DNA from: Bacteroidales bacterium
Lineage (GTDB): Bacteria; Bacteroidota; Bacteroidia; Bacteroidales; UBA932
NCBI GenBank assembly: GCA_017934185.1
Contig: JAGBJY010000018.1
Span: 1-47,901 of the forward strand
Length of the DNA: 47,901 nucleotides
Direction of reading: 5' to 3'
The position numbers were made by a program, and so were the translations under genes. The notes below the pieces were generated by a model. It was not told where the DNA came from. It saw only the letters and a list, made by a program, of their open reading frames with translations, and searched no databases. Below, piece by piece: positions 32,663 to 41,818 of this stretch. Position 1 is the first letter of the stretch. Each line of letters begins with the position of its first letter.

Positions 32663-33262
32663 TTAATTTTCAGGCGTTTCCGCCGGTTTTCGGGGTACTT
32701 TTTTGGTATTTAGCGTGTTCATGGCCCTGGCAATGCCGATGGTAGAGATATCCTTGATTCCCTGCACAATACGGGCAGCGAGTTCCGGCACTTGGTCTTT
32801 CTCTTCCTCAGAAAGGTCTCCCAGCACAAAATCTACCTGTCCGCCGCGGGAAAAGTCATTGCCGATTCCCACCCGGATGCGGGCGAACTGGTCGCTCTCC
32901 ATTTTGGCGGTGATATCCTCCAGACCGTTGTGGCCGCCGGAACTGCCGCCGGGACGCAGGCGAAGCGTTCCGAATGGAAGGTTCAGGTCGTCGGAAATAA
33001 CAATGAGATTCTCCAGGGGAAGATGCAGTTTCTGCATCCAGTAGCGCACAGCATTACCGCTGAGGTTCATATAGGTAGAGGGCTTCAGGAGCACGAACCA
33101 CCGGCCCTTGAAGGAAACCTCGGCCACGTCACCGTAGCGGTCGGTCTTAAAAAGGACATTGGATGCCTGAGCCCAGGCATCCAATATCATAAAACCCATG
33201 TTGTGCCGGGTCCCGGCGTACTCTGCGCCTATGTTTCCCAGCCCTACAACAAGGTACTCCAT
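32663..33262 (-). CDS. pth: Peptidyl-tRNA hydrolase
   Basis: This 199-residue enzyme releases tRNA from dropped-off peptidyl-tRNA. Motifs: VVGLGNIGAEYAGTRHNMGF with Asn10 and catalytic His20, KPSTYMNLSG, VISDDLNLPFGTLRLRPGGS and GGHNGLEDI. It lies 11 bases downstream of rplY, the usual neighbour of pth in many bacteria. The C-terminal tail (KKVPRKPAETPEN) is short and polar. Confidence 0.96.
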   Translation of the reverse strand: MEYLVVGLGNIGAEYAGTRHNMGFMILDAWAQASNVLFKTDRYGDVAEVSFKGRWFVLLKPSTYMNLSGNAVRYWMQKLHLPLENLIVISDDLNLPFGTLRLRPGGSSGGHNGLEDITAKMESDQFARIRVGIGNDFSRGGQVDFVLGDLSEEEKDQVPELAARIVQGIKDISTIGIARAMNTLNTKKVPRKPAETPEN

Positions 33263-33273
33263 ACCGGAAAGAA

Positions 33274-33858
33274 CTAGGCGTTCTTGGCAGCCTCGGCCGC
33301 AGCCTGCTGCATGGCACGGGTGGTCTTGACAGAGCAGATGATGGTGTTCTTGTCGGAGACAATCTGGAGACCCTCAAACTTGAGGTCGCCGGCTACCATG
33401 CGCTTGTCCAGCTCCAGGGGAGTTACATCGATGTCCAGCTGATCCGGGAGGTCCTTCATGAGGGCGCAGACCTTGAGGCTGCGGGCGCTCTGGGTGAACT
33501 TACCACCAGCCTGCACACCCTTAGGGTGACCGGTGATGTTAAGAGGAACGCTGATAACGATGGGCTTGGTCTCGTTCACGGCCAGGAAATCTACGTGGAG
33601 GCAGTTGTCCTCTACGGGATGCCACTGATACTCGTGGGCCACGGCGGTGTAAGTCTTGTCACCCAGCACCAGGTCTACGATGTAAGAAGCGGGGGTATGG
33701 GTAAGCCCCTTGAGCTCTTTCTCATTGACGGTGAAAAGGATGTTGTCAATTCCCTGGCCATAAAGATTGCAGGGAACCAGACCCTGGGCACGGAAGGCTT
33801 TGAGAACGGCCTTGTTGCCTTTCTGGCGGATTTCGCCTTTAAGCGTAAAATGCTTCAT
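33274..33858 (-). CDS. rplY: 50S ribosomal protein L25, long (CTC) form
   Basis: This 194-residue protein has an N-terminal L25 domain that binds 5S rRNA (GEIRQKGNKAVLKAFRAQGL, PCNLYGQG) and a C-terminal TL5/CTC beta domain (PIVISVPLNITGHPKGV, LEVCALMKDLPDQLDIDVT-like region). The ATG follows the A-rich AAACAAAACAAAACA. It is the first gene of the rplY-pth operon. Confidence 0.95.
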   Translation of the reverse strand: MKHFTLKGEIRQKGNKAVLKAFRAQGLVPCNLYGQGIDNILFTVNEKELKGLTHTPASYIVDLVLGDKTYTAVAHEYQWHPVEDNCLHVDFLAVNETKPIVISVPLNITGHPKGVQAGGKFTQSARSLKVCALMKDLPDQLDIDVTPLELDKRMVAGDLKFEGLQIVSDKNTIICSVKTTRAMQQAAAEAAKNA

Positions 33859-33948
33859 TGTTTTGTTTTGTTTAAAATGTGTTACTCAGTGCGTCTAATG
33901 CGCACCCCATTGCACCAAAAAACCTTTGCGGCTTTTTTGAAAAGCGCG
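33859..33948 (-). promoter_or_regulatory. Structured 5' leader of rplY
   Basis: The predicted mRNA has about 85-90 untranslated bases. GCTTTT/AAAAGC (33931-33945) forms a hairpin right at the 5' end, and GTGCG/CGCAC a second one nearer the gene. Ribosomal-protein leaders often bind their own product. Whether this one does is unknown. Confidence 0.3.
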
Positions 33949-33980
33949 CAAAGGTACAAAATAATATTCTCATTTCCAAA
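33949..33980 (-). promoter_or_regulatory. Promoter of rplY-pth
   Basis: TTTG (33977-33980), exactly 20 bases, then TACCTTTG (33949-33956) on the minus strand: a full consensus promoter. Its -33 base positions reach the last codons of nothing but the intergenic gap before the DUF4837 stop. Confidence 0.65.
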
Positions 33981-34976
33981 CTATTCCTTCCACTCAAAAG
34001 AGTACAGCAGCGACTCCACCTGGCGAAGGTACTGGCGTTTGTCGTAGCGGGGGGCAAAGACAAAGGCTTCCAGGACAATGATATCCTTGCCGTCGGGGCT
34101 GTAGAAGGAATGGGAAACGAAGGGTCCGCCCATGAAATCGCCCTGGACCTCCCAGAAGCCGCGGGTTTCCACAAAGGCCCTTCCATGGTACTTGAGGGAG
34201 CGCACCGTGGGCTCCATGGCCGTGGAAGTGGTCATGAAGGAGCCGTCGAACATGCCGGGCACATTGGCCTTCATGACGGCATTGCGCTCTGAGATGATGT
34301 TTTCCACCGAGAAAACATCGCCCTGCTGGGGAACGGGATAGCGATAAATCATCACATACTGCTGGACGTACTGCTTCTCATCGGCAATCCAGACAAAGTC
34401 GTCGGTGAATTTTTTACAATGGTAGCCGGTGGGGAAATGCAGGATGCCGCCGGTGACCTTCTCTACAGGGGGCTGCAGAGCCCTTTCCTCATAGAGCTTG
34501 GCATTGGCAATAACGCGGTCCCGCTCACTCTGTTCAAAGAATTCGGCAATGACGGGGCCGGCTTCCTGGAAGAGGGAAAGGGCCTGGTCCTCATCGGCCG
34601 CATTGAGCTGGACCAGCGCCTGCGGACGGGCCCATACATTGTTCTTGTACACTACCCCGTTGCTTTGGTTCTGCGGATTGATATTCACCAGCAGCAGGTT
34701 GCGGTGCATTTTGAACATGTTGGTAAAGCTTCCGGCGGGCACGTTGGACACGGAGAAAAGCGGTTCTCGTTGTGCCAGATACGGGGTATCCCCCGCCAGG
34801 GTTTCCCGGATGGAAACGCCCAGGTTGCCTTCCCACTGCTCCCTTTCAATGACCACCAACACTTCCCCGGCCTTGCCGCTTACATTGGGCAGCAGGGTGC
34901 GCTTGTTGCCGTTCTTACAGCCGTTGAGCACAGTGGTAAAGAGCAGGAGAGATAGGAGTAACTTACTGTATTTCAT
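33981..34976 (-). CDS. DUF4837 family lipoprotein
   Basis: This 331-residue protein has lipoprotein signal LLLSLLLFTTVLNGC (Cys20) and the DUF4837 pattern: SGKAGEVLVVIEREQWEG, YLAQREPLFSVSNVP, FTNMFKMHRNLLLV and RGFWEVQGDFMGGPFVS. The family is common in Bacteroidota and has no known function. It begins 4 bases after the rseP stop, so it is co-transcribed with envelope and isoprenoid genes. Confidence 0.9.
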   Translation of the reverse strand: MKYSKLLLSLLLFTTVLNGCKNGNKRTLLPNVSGKAGEVLVVIEREQWEGNLGVSIRETLAGDTPYLAQREPLFSVSNVPAGSFTNMFKMHRNLLLVNINPQNQSNGVVYKNNVWARPQALVQLNAADEDQALSLFQEAGPVIAEFFEQSERDRVIANAKLYEERALQPPVEKVTGGILHFPTGYHCKKFTDDFVWIADEKQYVQQYVMIYRYPVPQQGDVFSVENIISERNAVMKANVPGMFDGSFMTTSTAMEPTVRSLKYHGRAFVETRGFWEVQGDFMGGPFVSHSFYSPDGKDIIVLEAFVFAPRYDKRQYLRQVESLLYSFEWKE

Positions 34977-34980
34977 ACAC

Positions 34981-36315
34981 TTAATGGATTAATCTTGCGA
35001 TATCGTTGCCAAAGGCCAGAAACATCAGGAGCACCAGGAGGAACATCCCGATAACCTGCGCTACCGCCAGAAAGCGGTCCGAGGGCCGGCGGCCCGTAAA
35101 AATCTCGTACAGACAGAACACAATATGGCCACCGTCCAGGGCCGGTACCGGCAGCAGGTTCATCACCCCCAGCATAATGCTTAATAGCGCCAGGATATAC
35201 AGGAACTGGTGCCAGTTCCAGGAAGAAGGGAACACCTGGCCGATGGCAACGAAACTGCCCACCGACTTGTAGGCCCCGGTGGAAGGCGTGGCCACCAGAC
35301 GCAGGTCCTGCACATAGCCTTTCACCTGGCTCCAGGTCATGCGGCAGCCGGCCGGAATGGCCTGAAGCAGCGAGTACCGGCGATACTCCATGTCCGGGTT
35401 CTGGGTAAATACCCCCAGCATGCCGGCCGAATCTATCTGCACCGGAATCTGAAGGGTATCGGCTTCCCGGAGCACTTCCAGGGCAATTTGTTCTCCCCTG
35501 TGCCGGGCAAAAACCTCACGGGCATCCTGCAGATAAAGGGTGCGCTCCCCTGCCACGCCCACAATCCTGTCGCCGCGAACGAGCCCCGCTCCGGCATTGG
35601 GCGAAGTGGCCATCACGCTGTCTACCACAAAAGGAAGGGCCACATCCAGCATGCCGGGCGTATTGAGCACCCGGTTCATCAGGGACTGGTCAATGTAGAT
35701 ATCCAGGGTGTCGGTGCCGCGGAGGACGGTGGCTTTTTTCACCTGCCGTCGGGCCAGATCGGCCTGAAGATTCAGGAAATCGGTGGGGACGTAATCGTCG
35801 TATTTGAGGATGATATCGCCGGTGCGGAAGCCCATTTCGCGGCCCAGTTCATTCACGTACACCGGGCTGTTGTTAGGAAGGTACACCTCTCCCCAGATGG
35901 CCAGGATGGCAATAAAAAGGCCGATGGCAAGGAGGAAATTGTTCAGCACGCCGCCGCTCATGACCACGAGGCGCTGCCATGCCGGTTTGGTGCGGAACTC
36001 CCAGGGCTGGGGCGGCTGCCGGAGCGCCTCCGTATCCATGGACTCATCAATCATGCCGGCAATCTTGCAATAACCGCCCAGGGGCAGCCAGCCAATCCCG
36101 TACTCGGTCTCCCAGTTCCTGGCCGAGGGGACCAGTTTCCGGAACCACGCCATGCGGGTGGAGAAGAGCTTGACGCCGTTCACATCGAAGAAAAGAAAGA
36201 ACTTTTCTACCCTGATTTTAAAGAGCTTAGCCCACAGGAAATGTCCCAGCTCATGGAAAAGGATGAGCACGGAAAGGGCCAGGATTACCTGCAGGATTTT
36301 TAGCAGGACACTCAT
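34981..36315 (-). CDS. rseP: RseP-type site-2 metalloprotease (M50)
   Basis: This 444-residue inner-membrane protease has zinc motif HELGH at residues 21-25 in the first helix, a periplasmic PDZ region and the C-terminal third-ligand motif NLLPVPALDGGH. RseP cuts anti-sigma factors within the membrane and clears signal-peptide remnants. Its ATG overlaps the dxr stop (ATGA). This dxr-rseP pairing is common in bacteria. Confidence 0.95.
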   Translation of the reverse strand: MSVLLKILQVILALSVLILFHELGHFLWAKLFKIRVEKFFLFFDVNGVKLFSTRMAWFRKLVPSARNWETEYGIGWLPLGGYCKIAGMIDESMDTEALRQPPQPWEFRTKPAWQRLVVMSGGVLNNFLLAIGLFIAILAIWGEVYLPNNSPVYVNELGREMGFRTGDIILKYDDYVPTDFLNLQADLARRQVKKATVLRGTDTLDIYIDQSLMNRVLNTPGMLDVALPFVVDSVMATSPNAGAGLVRGDRIVGVAGERTLYLQDAREVFARHRGEQIALEVLREADTLQIPVQIDSAGMLGVFTQNPDMEYRRYSLLQAIPAGCRMTWSQVKGYVQDLRLVATPSTGAYKSVGSFVAIGQVFPSSWNWHQFLYILALLSIMLGVMNLLPVPALDGGHIVFCLYEIFTGRRPSDRFLAVAQVIGMFLLVLLMFLAFGNDIARLIH

Positions 36316-37466
36316 AGGCTCTCAATCATTTGACTGGCCATCAGGTAGGCCGAGCGGTGGGTTTCAAAGATGTCGTCCAAGGTGGGATGCGCCAGATAAG
36401 GGGTACGGGCCATCACCTTGGCAATGACGTCCGGAATGTCGTAGAACCACACTCTGTCTTTCAGATAAGCGGCCACCATGGCCTCATTGGCGGCATTCAT
36501 GGCGCAAGAGATGTTTCCGCCGCGCTCCAGGGCGTCGAAGGCCAGCTGAAGACAAGGGAATTTCTGCACATCCGGCTCAAAGAAGCTCAAATCTTTGAGG
36601 GAACCGAAATCCAGGCGTTTCCCCTCCAGGGACAAACGTTCAGGATAGGCCAGGGCCAGTTGGATGGGCACCCGCATATCCGGGCAGCCCAGCTGGGCCA
36701 GGATGGCGCCATCGGCAAATTCCACCATGGAATGAATCACCGATTCCGGATGCACCACCACATGGATGCGGGCAGCGGGCACATCGAAGAGCCATTTGGC
36801 TTCAATGACCTCGAAGCCCTTGTTCATCATGGTGGCGGAGTCGATGGTGATTTTGGCCCCCATGTCCCAATTGGGATGCTTCAGGGCCTGGGCCTTGGTG
36901 GCCTTGGCAATTTCTTCGCGGGGCCAGGTCCGGAACGGACCGCCGGAGGCAGTGAGGTGAATCTTTTCCACCGGATTGCCTCCAGCACCCTGCAGGCATT
37001 GGAAAATGGCCGAATGCTCAGAGTCCACGGGATAAATCCGGGCTCCGGAACGGGCGGCCTCCCCCATTACCAGGGCCCCGGCGGCCACCAGGGTTTCCTT
37101 GTTGGCCAGGGCCAGGGTCTTTCCGGCTTTGAGGGCAGAGAGCGTAGGTTTGAGCCCGCTGAAGCCCACCATGGCGGCCACTACGGTATCTACCTCGGGA
37201 GCCTGCACCAGTTCACAGGCGGCTTCGATGCCCAGATGCACCTGGAAAGAATCCGGAAGGGCCTCCCGCACCTCCCGGTATTTGTCCGGATTGCAGATAA
37301 CCACGTGCGGAACCCGATATGCGAGGGCCTGCTGCACCAGCAGCGCAGCATTGCTGCCCGCCGATATCATGAAAACACGGAAGCGGTCCGGATGCTGCCG
37401 TACCACGTCCAGCGTCTGCGTTCCAATGGATCCGGTGGATCCCAATATAGCAATCTGTTTTGTCAT
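36312..37466 (-). CDS. dxr: 1-deoxy-D-xylulose-5-phosphate reductoisomerase
   Basis: This 384-residue enzyme carries out the second step of the MEP isoprenoid pathway, using NADPH. Features: AILGSTGSIGTQTLDVV (NADPH site), LANKETLVAAG, YPVDSEHSAIFQCL (metal-binding Asp and Glu), GGPFRTW, KITIDSATMMNKGFEVIEA and VVHPESVIHSMVEF. It is complete. It lies 7 bases after the M23 gene. Confidence 0.97.
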   Translation of the reverse strand: MTKQIAILGSTGSIGTQTLDVVRQHPDRFRVFMISAGSNAALLVQQALAYRVPHVVICNPDKYREVREALPDSFQVHLGIEAACELVQAPEVDTVVAAMVGFSGLKPTLSALKAGKTLALANKETLVAAGALVMGEAARSGARIYPVDSEHSAIFQCLQGAGGNPVEKIHLTASGGPFRTWPREEIAKATKAQALKHPNWDMGAKITIDSATMMNKGFEVIEAKWLFDVPAARIHVVVHPESVIHSMVEFADGAILAQLGCPDMRVPIQLALAYPERLSLEGKRLDFGSLKDLSFFEPDVQKFPCLQLAFDALERGGNISCAMNAANEAMVAAYLKDRVWFYDIPDVIAKVMARTPYLAHPTLDDIFETHRSAYLMASQMIESL

Positions 37467-37473
37467 TCTGAAC

Positions 37474-38316
37474 CTAAAACTTGATATACAGCGACGGATT
37501 CACCGACTTTCCCTCATACCAAAGCTCAAAGTGCAAATGGTCTCCCTTGGTAAGGGAGGAGGAAGTGGCCAGCACCCCGACGGGGGCCCCGGATTTTACG
37601 CTGTCCCCGGTTTTTCGCAGCAGTTTCTCCAAATTCTGATATATGGAAAGCAGGTCACCGCTGTGCTGCAGCACCATAGTGTAGCCGCTTTCCTGGTCCC
37701 AGCCCGTGGAAACCACCGTACCGTCCAGCACAGACATCACCGGCGTGCCGGCAGGAGCCGATATGTCCATCCAGGGATGCAGGGCTTCGTCGTACCCGCG
37801 GGAGACCACCCCGCTCACGGGAGTGAAGAAGGAAAGAGCCTCGATGGGAAGGTTCCGCCGGGGGGTTGAGCCCACCTCAAACTGTTCCTCCGCCAGGACA
37901 TCGGCCCTCAGGAGGGAATCCCGTACGGCAAGGAATGCGGCATCGGCCCTTTCACGGCTGGTGCGGCTGCCCAGGATGAGGCTGTCCATGCGGAGGGGCT
38001 CCTCCCCTGCCACCACACGCCTGAGGTTCTCCGTGTACAGTTCCCATTGGAGGATTCGGGTTTCCAGCGAGTCTATGCGGAGGGCGTTCTGCACGGCCTG
38101 CCGACGGGTTTTGGCATCCGGATAACCGGGAATGAAGGTACGGATGGGCGTAAAGGCAATCAGGCTGTAAATGCCCAGAACAACCACAACCGCCGCCGAT
38201 ACCGCCGCCACAATGAAGGCTGTTTTGGAGAAGCGCAGGCTCCACAGGCGCTCATGGGTTACGGCTTCCACCAGCGAAAGGCGGAAGATGCGGGGTTTTT
38301 TATCCTGTTTGTCCAT
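37474..38316 (-). CDS. Membrane-anchored M23 metallopeptidase
   Basis: This 280-residue protein has a cytoplasmic tip with one transmembrane helix (AFIVAAVSAAVVVVLGIYSLI). A helical region (LRIDSLETRILQWELYTENL) precedes a LytM-type domain with zinc ligands in DEALHPWMDIS (His and Asp) and HLHFELW (His-x-His). It should cut peptidoglycan cross-bridges, or act as a scaffold for one that does. ATG 38316 is chosen because the longer frame adds unrelated residues overlapping the ruvX promoter. It heads the M23-dxr-rseP-DUF4837 operon. Confidence 0.88.
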   Translation of the reverse strand: MDKQDKKPRIFRLSLVEAVTHERLWSLRFSKTAFIVAAVSAAVVVVLGIYSLIAFTPIRTFIPGYPDAKTRRQAVQNALRIDSLETRILQWELYTENLRRVVAGEEPLRMDSLILGSRTSRERADAAFLAVRDSLLRADVLAEEQFEVGSTPRRNLPIEALSFFTPVSGVVSRGYDEALHPWMDISAPAGTPVMSVLDGTVVSTGWDQESGYTMVLQHSGDLLSIYQNLEKLLRKTGDSVKSGAPVGVLATSSSLTKGDHLHFELWYEGKSVNPSLYIKF

Positions 38317-38325
38317 AAATATTCG

Positions 38326-38333
38326 TATATTTG
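38326..38333 (+). promoter_or_regulatory. -7 box of ruvX-def
   Basis: TATATTTG matches TAnnTTTG and lies only 8 bases before the ATG at 38342, so the mRNA would have almost no leader. The intergenic gap to the divergent M23 gene is 25 bases. Confidence 0.55.
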
Positions 38334-38341
38334 CAGACTGT

Positions 38342-38767
38342 ATGGACAGAATCATCGGCATAGATTACGGACGCAAACGCACCGGTCTCGCAGCCAGCGA
38401 CCCGCTGGGAATCTTTGCTTCCGCCCTTGACACAGTCGATTCTACAAAGTTAATAGATTATCTCAAAAATTACGCCGAAAAAGAGAGAATCGTTCATTTT
38501 GTAGTGGGCTATCCCGTGAATTTGAACGGGAAACCCGCCGAGGCCCAGGCCGATGTGGATGTTTTTCTGAAACAACTGAAAAAGGCATTCCCCGAAATCG
38601 GGATTACCCTGGAGGACGAACGTTTCACCTCTGTTCTTGCCCATCGCGCCATGATAGATGGAGGCATGAAAGCCAGCAGACGCCGGGACAAAATGGAAGT
38701 GGACCGTATCAGTGCGGCCATCATCCTCCAGAGTTACCTGGACCGCAACGCAAGAAATCATGATTAA
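38342..38767 (+). CDS. ruvX: Holliday-junction resolvase-like RuvX (YqgF)
   Basis: This 141-residue protein has an RNase H fold with IIGIDYGRKRTGLAASD (first acidic residue), VVGYPVNLNGKPAEA, ITLEDERFTS and the C-terminal KMEVDRISAAIILQSYL (acidic residue). YqgF/RuvX proteins process pre-16S rRNA in several bacteria. The Met at 38342 is the only start in line with the family; the open frame upstream is fortuitous. Its end overlaps def by 8 bases (ATGATTAA). Confidence 0.94.
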   Translation: MDRIIGIDYGRKRTGLAASDPLGIFASALDTVDSTKLIDYLKNYAEKERIVHFVVGYPVNLNGKPAEAQADVDVFLKQLKKAFPEIGITLEDERFTSVLAHRAMIDGGMKASRRRDKMEVDRISAAIILQSYLDRNARNHD

Positions 38768-39314
38768 ACCCATCTACCTCTACGGCGCAGAAGTGTTGCG
38801 CAAAACGGCGGCCCCGGCCGACCTCACAGACAAAGAAGGCCTCGTCGCCCTGGTGCAGGACCTCAAAGATACCCTCAAAGTGGCCGATGGCTGCGGCCTG
38901 GCTGCACCTCAAATCGGCGTAAGCCTCAGGGTGGTCATTGTGGACGGAGACGTGGTGTCAGATGTTTACGATTACCTGAAGGGCTTCCGCCGCACCCTCA
39001 TCAATCCCGAGATTCTGGCCGAGAGTGAAGAGAACGTCACCTACTCTGAGGGGTGCCTGAGCATTCCCGGCATCTACTGCGACATTGTCCGTCCCAAAAA
39101 GATGACCGTGCGCTACTACAACGAGGATTTACAGCAGGTCACCGAGGAATTTGACAACTTTGCCTGCCGCATGATCCAGCATGAACTCTCCCACCTGGAC
39201 GGAGACCTGTTCACGGACCACGCCGCCCCCATCAGAAAAAAGATGCTCTCCAGCAAGCTGCAGAACATCTCCAGGGGAAAGGTCCATCCCCACTATAATT
39301 CAAAACTGCGTTAG
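38760..39314 (+). CDS. def: Peptide deformylase
   Basis: This 184-residue metalloenzyme removes the formyl group from new proteins. All three motifs are intact: GCGLAAPQIG, EGCLSIPG (Cys ligand) and QHELSHLDG (two His ligands and catalytic Glu). It is coupled to ruvX by overlap and its last 4 bases overlap the end of the convergent M23/LysM gene. Confidence 0.97.
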   Translation: MIKPIYLYGAEVLRKTAAPADLTDKEGLVALVQDLKDTLKVADGCGLAAPQIGVSLRVVIVDGDVVSDVYDYLKGFRRTLINPEILAESEENVTYSEGCLSIPGIYCDIVRPKKMTVRYYNEDLQQVTEEFDNFACRMIQHELSHLDGDLFTDHAAPIRKKMLSSKLQNISRGKVHPHYNSKLR

Positions 39315-40351
39315 CGCACCCGGAGGCGTTTTCCAACCCGGAGCACCGTTTTTTCGCTGATGCCGTTCAGTTGGCACAGGCGCCGCACGGTAGTGTGATA
39401 CTTCTTGGCAATGCCGGAGAGCGTGTCGCCGCTGCGGATGGTATGGTAACGGATGGCTGCGGCTTCGGCGGCGGCGCGGGCAGCCGCTTCTTTCCTGGCG
39501 GCTTCCTCGGCGGCTATGCGGTCCTCTTCATCGGTGCGGAAAATCTCGTCCTCGTCATCCACATTCTGCACATAGCGCTGGTTGGGATTGAAGTACCAGC
39601 TGCGGATCTTCAGCAGCCGGTGCCGGAGGGCGCCTGTCTCAAAGTCAATGAGCCAGGTGGGATCGAAGGCCGCTCCCTTGTAGCGGGTTTCAAAATGCAG
39701 ATGCGGGCCCGTGGAACGGCCGGTGGAACCGCCCAGGCCGATGATGTCGCCGGCGCTCACCCAGTCGCCGGACTGGACATTCCGCTTGGAAAGATGGCCA
39801 TAGAAGGTCTCCAGTCCATTGGCATGACGGATAACCACCAGATTGCCATAGCCGCCCACATAGTCCGAGATGCGCACCTTGCCGTCAAAAGCAGCCGGCA
39901 CCGGCGTTCCGGTGGGATAAGGCAGGTCCACCCCCTGGTGGCGCCGGCCATGGCGGTAGCCGAACTGGGAGCGCACATGGGTCTGGTTGGGGCAGACGTA
40001 GGAATCCAGGGTATCCACCACCCAAATGGAGAATTGTGCGGGAATGGGATCCGGAGTACTGCGGTAGGGATTCACCGCCCGGGTATCCCAGCACTCGGTG
40101 AAAACGCTGTCGGCCTGCACCTGTGACAGATCACGTACATACCGGTAGGTACCGTTGGTATACAAAACCACCTTCACGGCGGGATTGCCCGTGTCCAGAG
40201 TGTCGGCGTGCGGCGTGCTAAGATGCGTCACCGGCTTCACCTCTTCCCGGCCAAAGGCATGGCGCAGGGAATCGGCCTCCCTGGTTTCTTCCTGTGCGGA
40301 AAGCGGGAGGCCGATGCCGAGAGCCCAGATTAAAAACAATACTTTCTTCAT
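39311..40351 (-). CDS. Secreted M23 peptidase with C-terminal LysM
   Basis: This 346-residue protein has signal peptide MKKVLFLIWALGIGLPLSAQ. The LytM domain has RHQGVDLPYPTGTPV (His and Asp) and GRSTGPHLHFETR (His-x-His). An Ala/Glu-rich helix (AAEEAARKEAAARAAAEAAA) follows, and one LysM motif closes the protein (YHTIRSGDTLSGIAKKYHTT). It should bind and cut peptidoglycan. It starts 3 bases after the phosphohexomutase stop. Confidence 0.92.
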   Translation of the reverse strand: MKKVLFLIWALGIGLPLSAQEETREADSLRHAFGREEVKPVTHLSTPHADTLDTGNPAVKVVLYTNGTYRYVRDLSQVQADSVFTECWDTRAVNPYRSTPDPIPAQFSIWVVDTLDSYVCPNQTHVRSQFGYRHGRRHQGVDLPYPTGTPVPAAFDGKVRISDYVGGYGNLVVIRHANGLETFYGHLSKRNVQSGDWVSAGDIIGLGGSTGRSTGPHLHFETRYKGAAFDPTWLIDFETGALRHRLLKIRSWYFNPNQRYVQNVDDEDEIFRTDEEDRIAAEEAARKEAAARAAAEAAAIRYHTIRSGDTLSGIAKKYHTTVRRLCQLNGISEKTVLRVGKRLRVR

Positions 40352-40354
40352 CCT

Positions 40355-41722
40355 TTATCTAACGCCGCCGAACTGGCCCACAATAATCTTATCGGCCTCG
40401 GCGATCTTTTCTTTCAGCAGTTCCTGCGAAGTGGCCTCGCAAATGAAGCGGAGGTAAGGCTCCGTATTGGAAGGACGGATGTTGAACCACCACTGAGGGA
40501 ATTCCAGGCGATAGCCGTCGAAGTCCATGACCTTGGTGGGCGTTTCCTTGGTTTCAAAGTAGGCCTTCACGGCATCCATGGCGCCCTTCTTGTCCTCTAC
40601 CTTGTAATTGATTTCACCGGAATTCTCATAGCCGGTAAGGCGGTCGATTTCTTCGGAAAGCTTGATTCCCTGCTTCTTGAGGGCGCTTACGATGCGAAGC
40701 ACGATGATACTGGAGAGCATGCCGCTGTCGCTGTAGAAGAAATCCTTGAAGTAATAGTGACCGGCGAGTTCCCCGCCCCAGAGACCGTCAATCTCGCGGA
40801 GCTTGGGAGCCGCAAAAGCGCGGCCTACGCGCCAGGTGTGGACATCGGCGTTGTAGTTTTTCACCAGATACTCGCCCACCGCCTTGGAGGAGCGGATTTC
40901 CTGCAGTACGCGGGGATTCTTCTCTCCGCGCTCGTCGCAGAAGTAGCGGGCCATCATGGCAATCACCAGGTCCGGGGCCACAAAACGGGCCTTGTCGTCC
41001 ACGAACATCACGCGGTCTGCGTCGCCGTCGTAGATAACGCCCACATCGGCCTTCATTTCGGCCACAAGCTTCATGAGGGGCTCTACATTCTTCATCACCA
41101 GCGGGTTGGGCTCGTGATTGGGGAAGCTGCCGTCCATGGTGTCGAAGAGGAACTGGGCGTCTTCGCCCTTATAGATTTCCTTGGCAAAGAGGGTGGCCAT
41201 GCCGTTGGAAAGGTCGAAGGCAATCTTGAGGTTGGAATAGTCGCCCTTGAACTTTTTCAGGAAGGCAATATAGTCCGGCTTGATGTCAATCTCCTTCACG
41301 CTGCCCTTCTTGGCGGCGGGGGGCGTGGGACGGCCTTCGTCAATCCACTGCTTGATTTGGCCAAGCCCGGTGTCCAGGCCCACGGGAAGGGCGTTTTCGC
41401 GGCTCACCTTCATGCCGTTGTACTCACGCGGGTTGTGGCTGGCCGTAATCTGGACAGAAGCCTTGTAGCCGTAATTGGCCGTACCGAAGTACACCAGCGG
41501 CGTGGAGCTGTAGCCGATATCGTCCACATCGGCACCCGCATCGGTGATGCCCTTAATGAGGGCGTCGTGGATTTCCTGTCCGGAAAGGCGGCAGTCGCGG
41601 CCCACCAGCACTTTATCGGTCTTTAACAGTTCCGGAATGAAATATCCCACTTTATAAGCGTCCTCCAGGTTCCAGTCTTTTCCCCAGATTCCGCGGATAT
41701 CATAAGCATGAAATGCACCCAT
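40355..41722 (-). CDS. Phosphomannomutase/phosphoglucomutase
   Basis: This 455-residue alpha-D-phosphohexomutase interconverts hexose 1- and 6-phosphates for nucleotide-sugar synthesis. It has phospho-serine loop VQITASHNPREYNGMK, metal loop VIYDGDADRVMF, sugar-binding WGGELAGHYYFKD and phosphate-binding IRPSNTEPYLRF. Choice between mannose and glucose cannot be made from sequence. It is first of a two-gene operon with the M23/LysM gene. Confidence 0.93.
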   Translation of the reverse strand: MGAFHAYDIRGIWGKDWNLEDAYKVGYFIPELLKTDKVLVGRDCRLSGQEIHDALIKGITDAGADVDDIGYSSTPLVYFGTANYGYKASVQITASHNPREYNGMKVSRENALPVGLDTGLGQIKQWIDEGRPTPPAAKKGSVKEIDIKPDYIAFLKKFKGDYSNLKIAFDLSNGMATLFAKEIYKGEDAQFLFDTMDGSFPNHEPNPLVMKNVEPLMKLVAEMKADVGVIYDGDADRVMFVDDKARFVAPDLVIAMMARYFCDERGEKNPRVLQEIRSSKAVGEYLVKNYNADVHTWRVGRAFAAPKLREIDGLWGGELAGHYYFKDFFYSDSGMLSSIIVLRIVSALKKQGIKLSEEIDRLTGYENSGEINYKVEDKKGAMDAVKAYFETKETPTKVMDFDGYRLEFPQWWFNIRPSNTEPYLRFICEATSQELLKEKIAEADKIIVGQFGGVR

Positions 41723-41749
41723 ATTGGTTTTGTTTAAAATGTTAATTTA

Positions 41750-41781
41750 CAAATATAGGAAAAAGGCCGATAAAATGCAAA
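41750..41781 (-). promoter_or_regulatory. Promoter of the phosphohexomutase operon
   Basis: TTTG (41778-41781), 20 bases, then TATATTTG (41750-41757) on the minus strand. The -33 element lies inside one arm of the terminator of the upstream porin gene. Confidence 0.6.
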
Positions 41782-41812
41782 AGGTCAGACTTTAACGGTC
41801 CGACCTTTTGCA
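41776..41812 (-). terminator. Terminator after the porin gene
   Basis: TGCAAAAGGTC (41776-41786) pairs with GACCTTTTGCA (41802-41812); further pairs extend inward (GAC/GTC). TTTTAT follows on the minus strand. It begins 7 bases after the porin stop. Confidence 0.75.
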
Positions 41813-41818
41813 GCGCTC

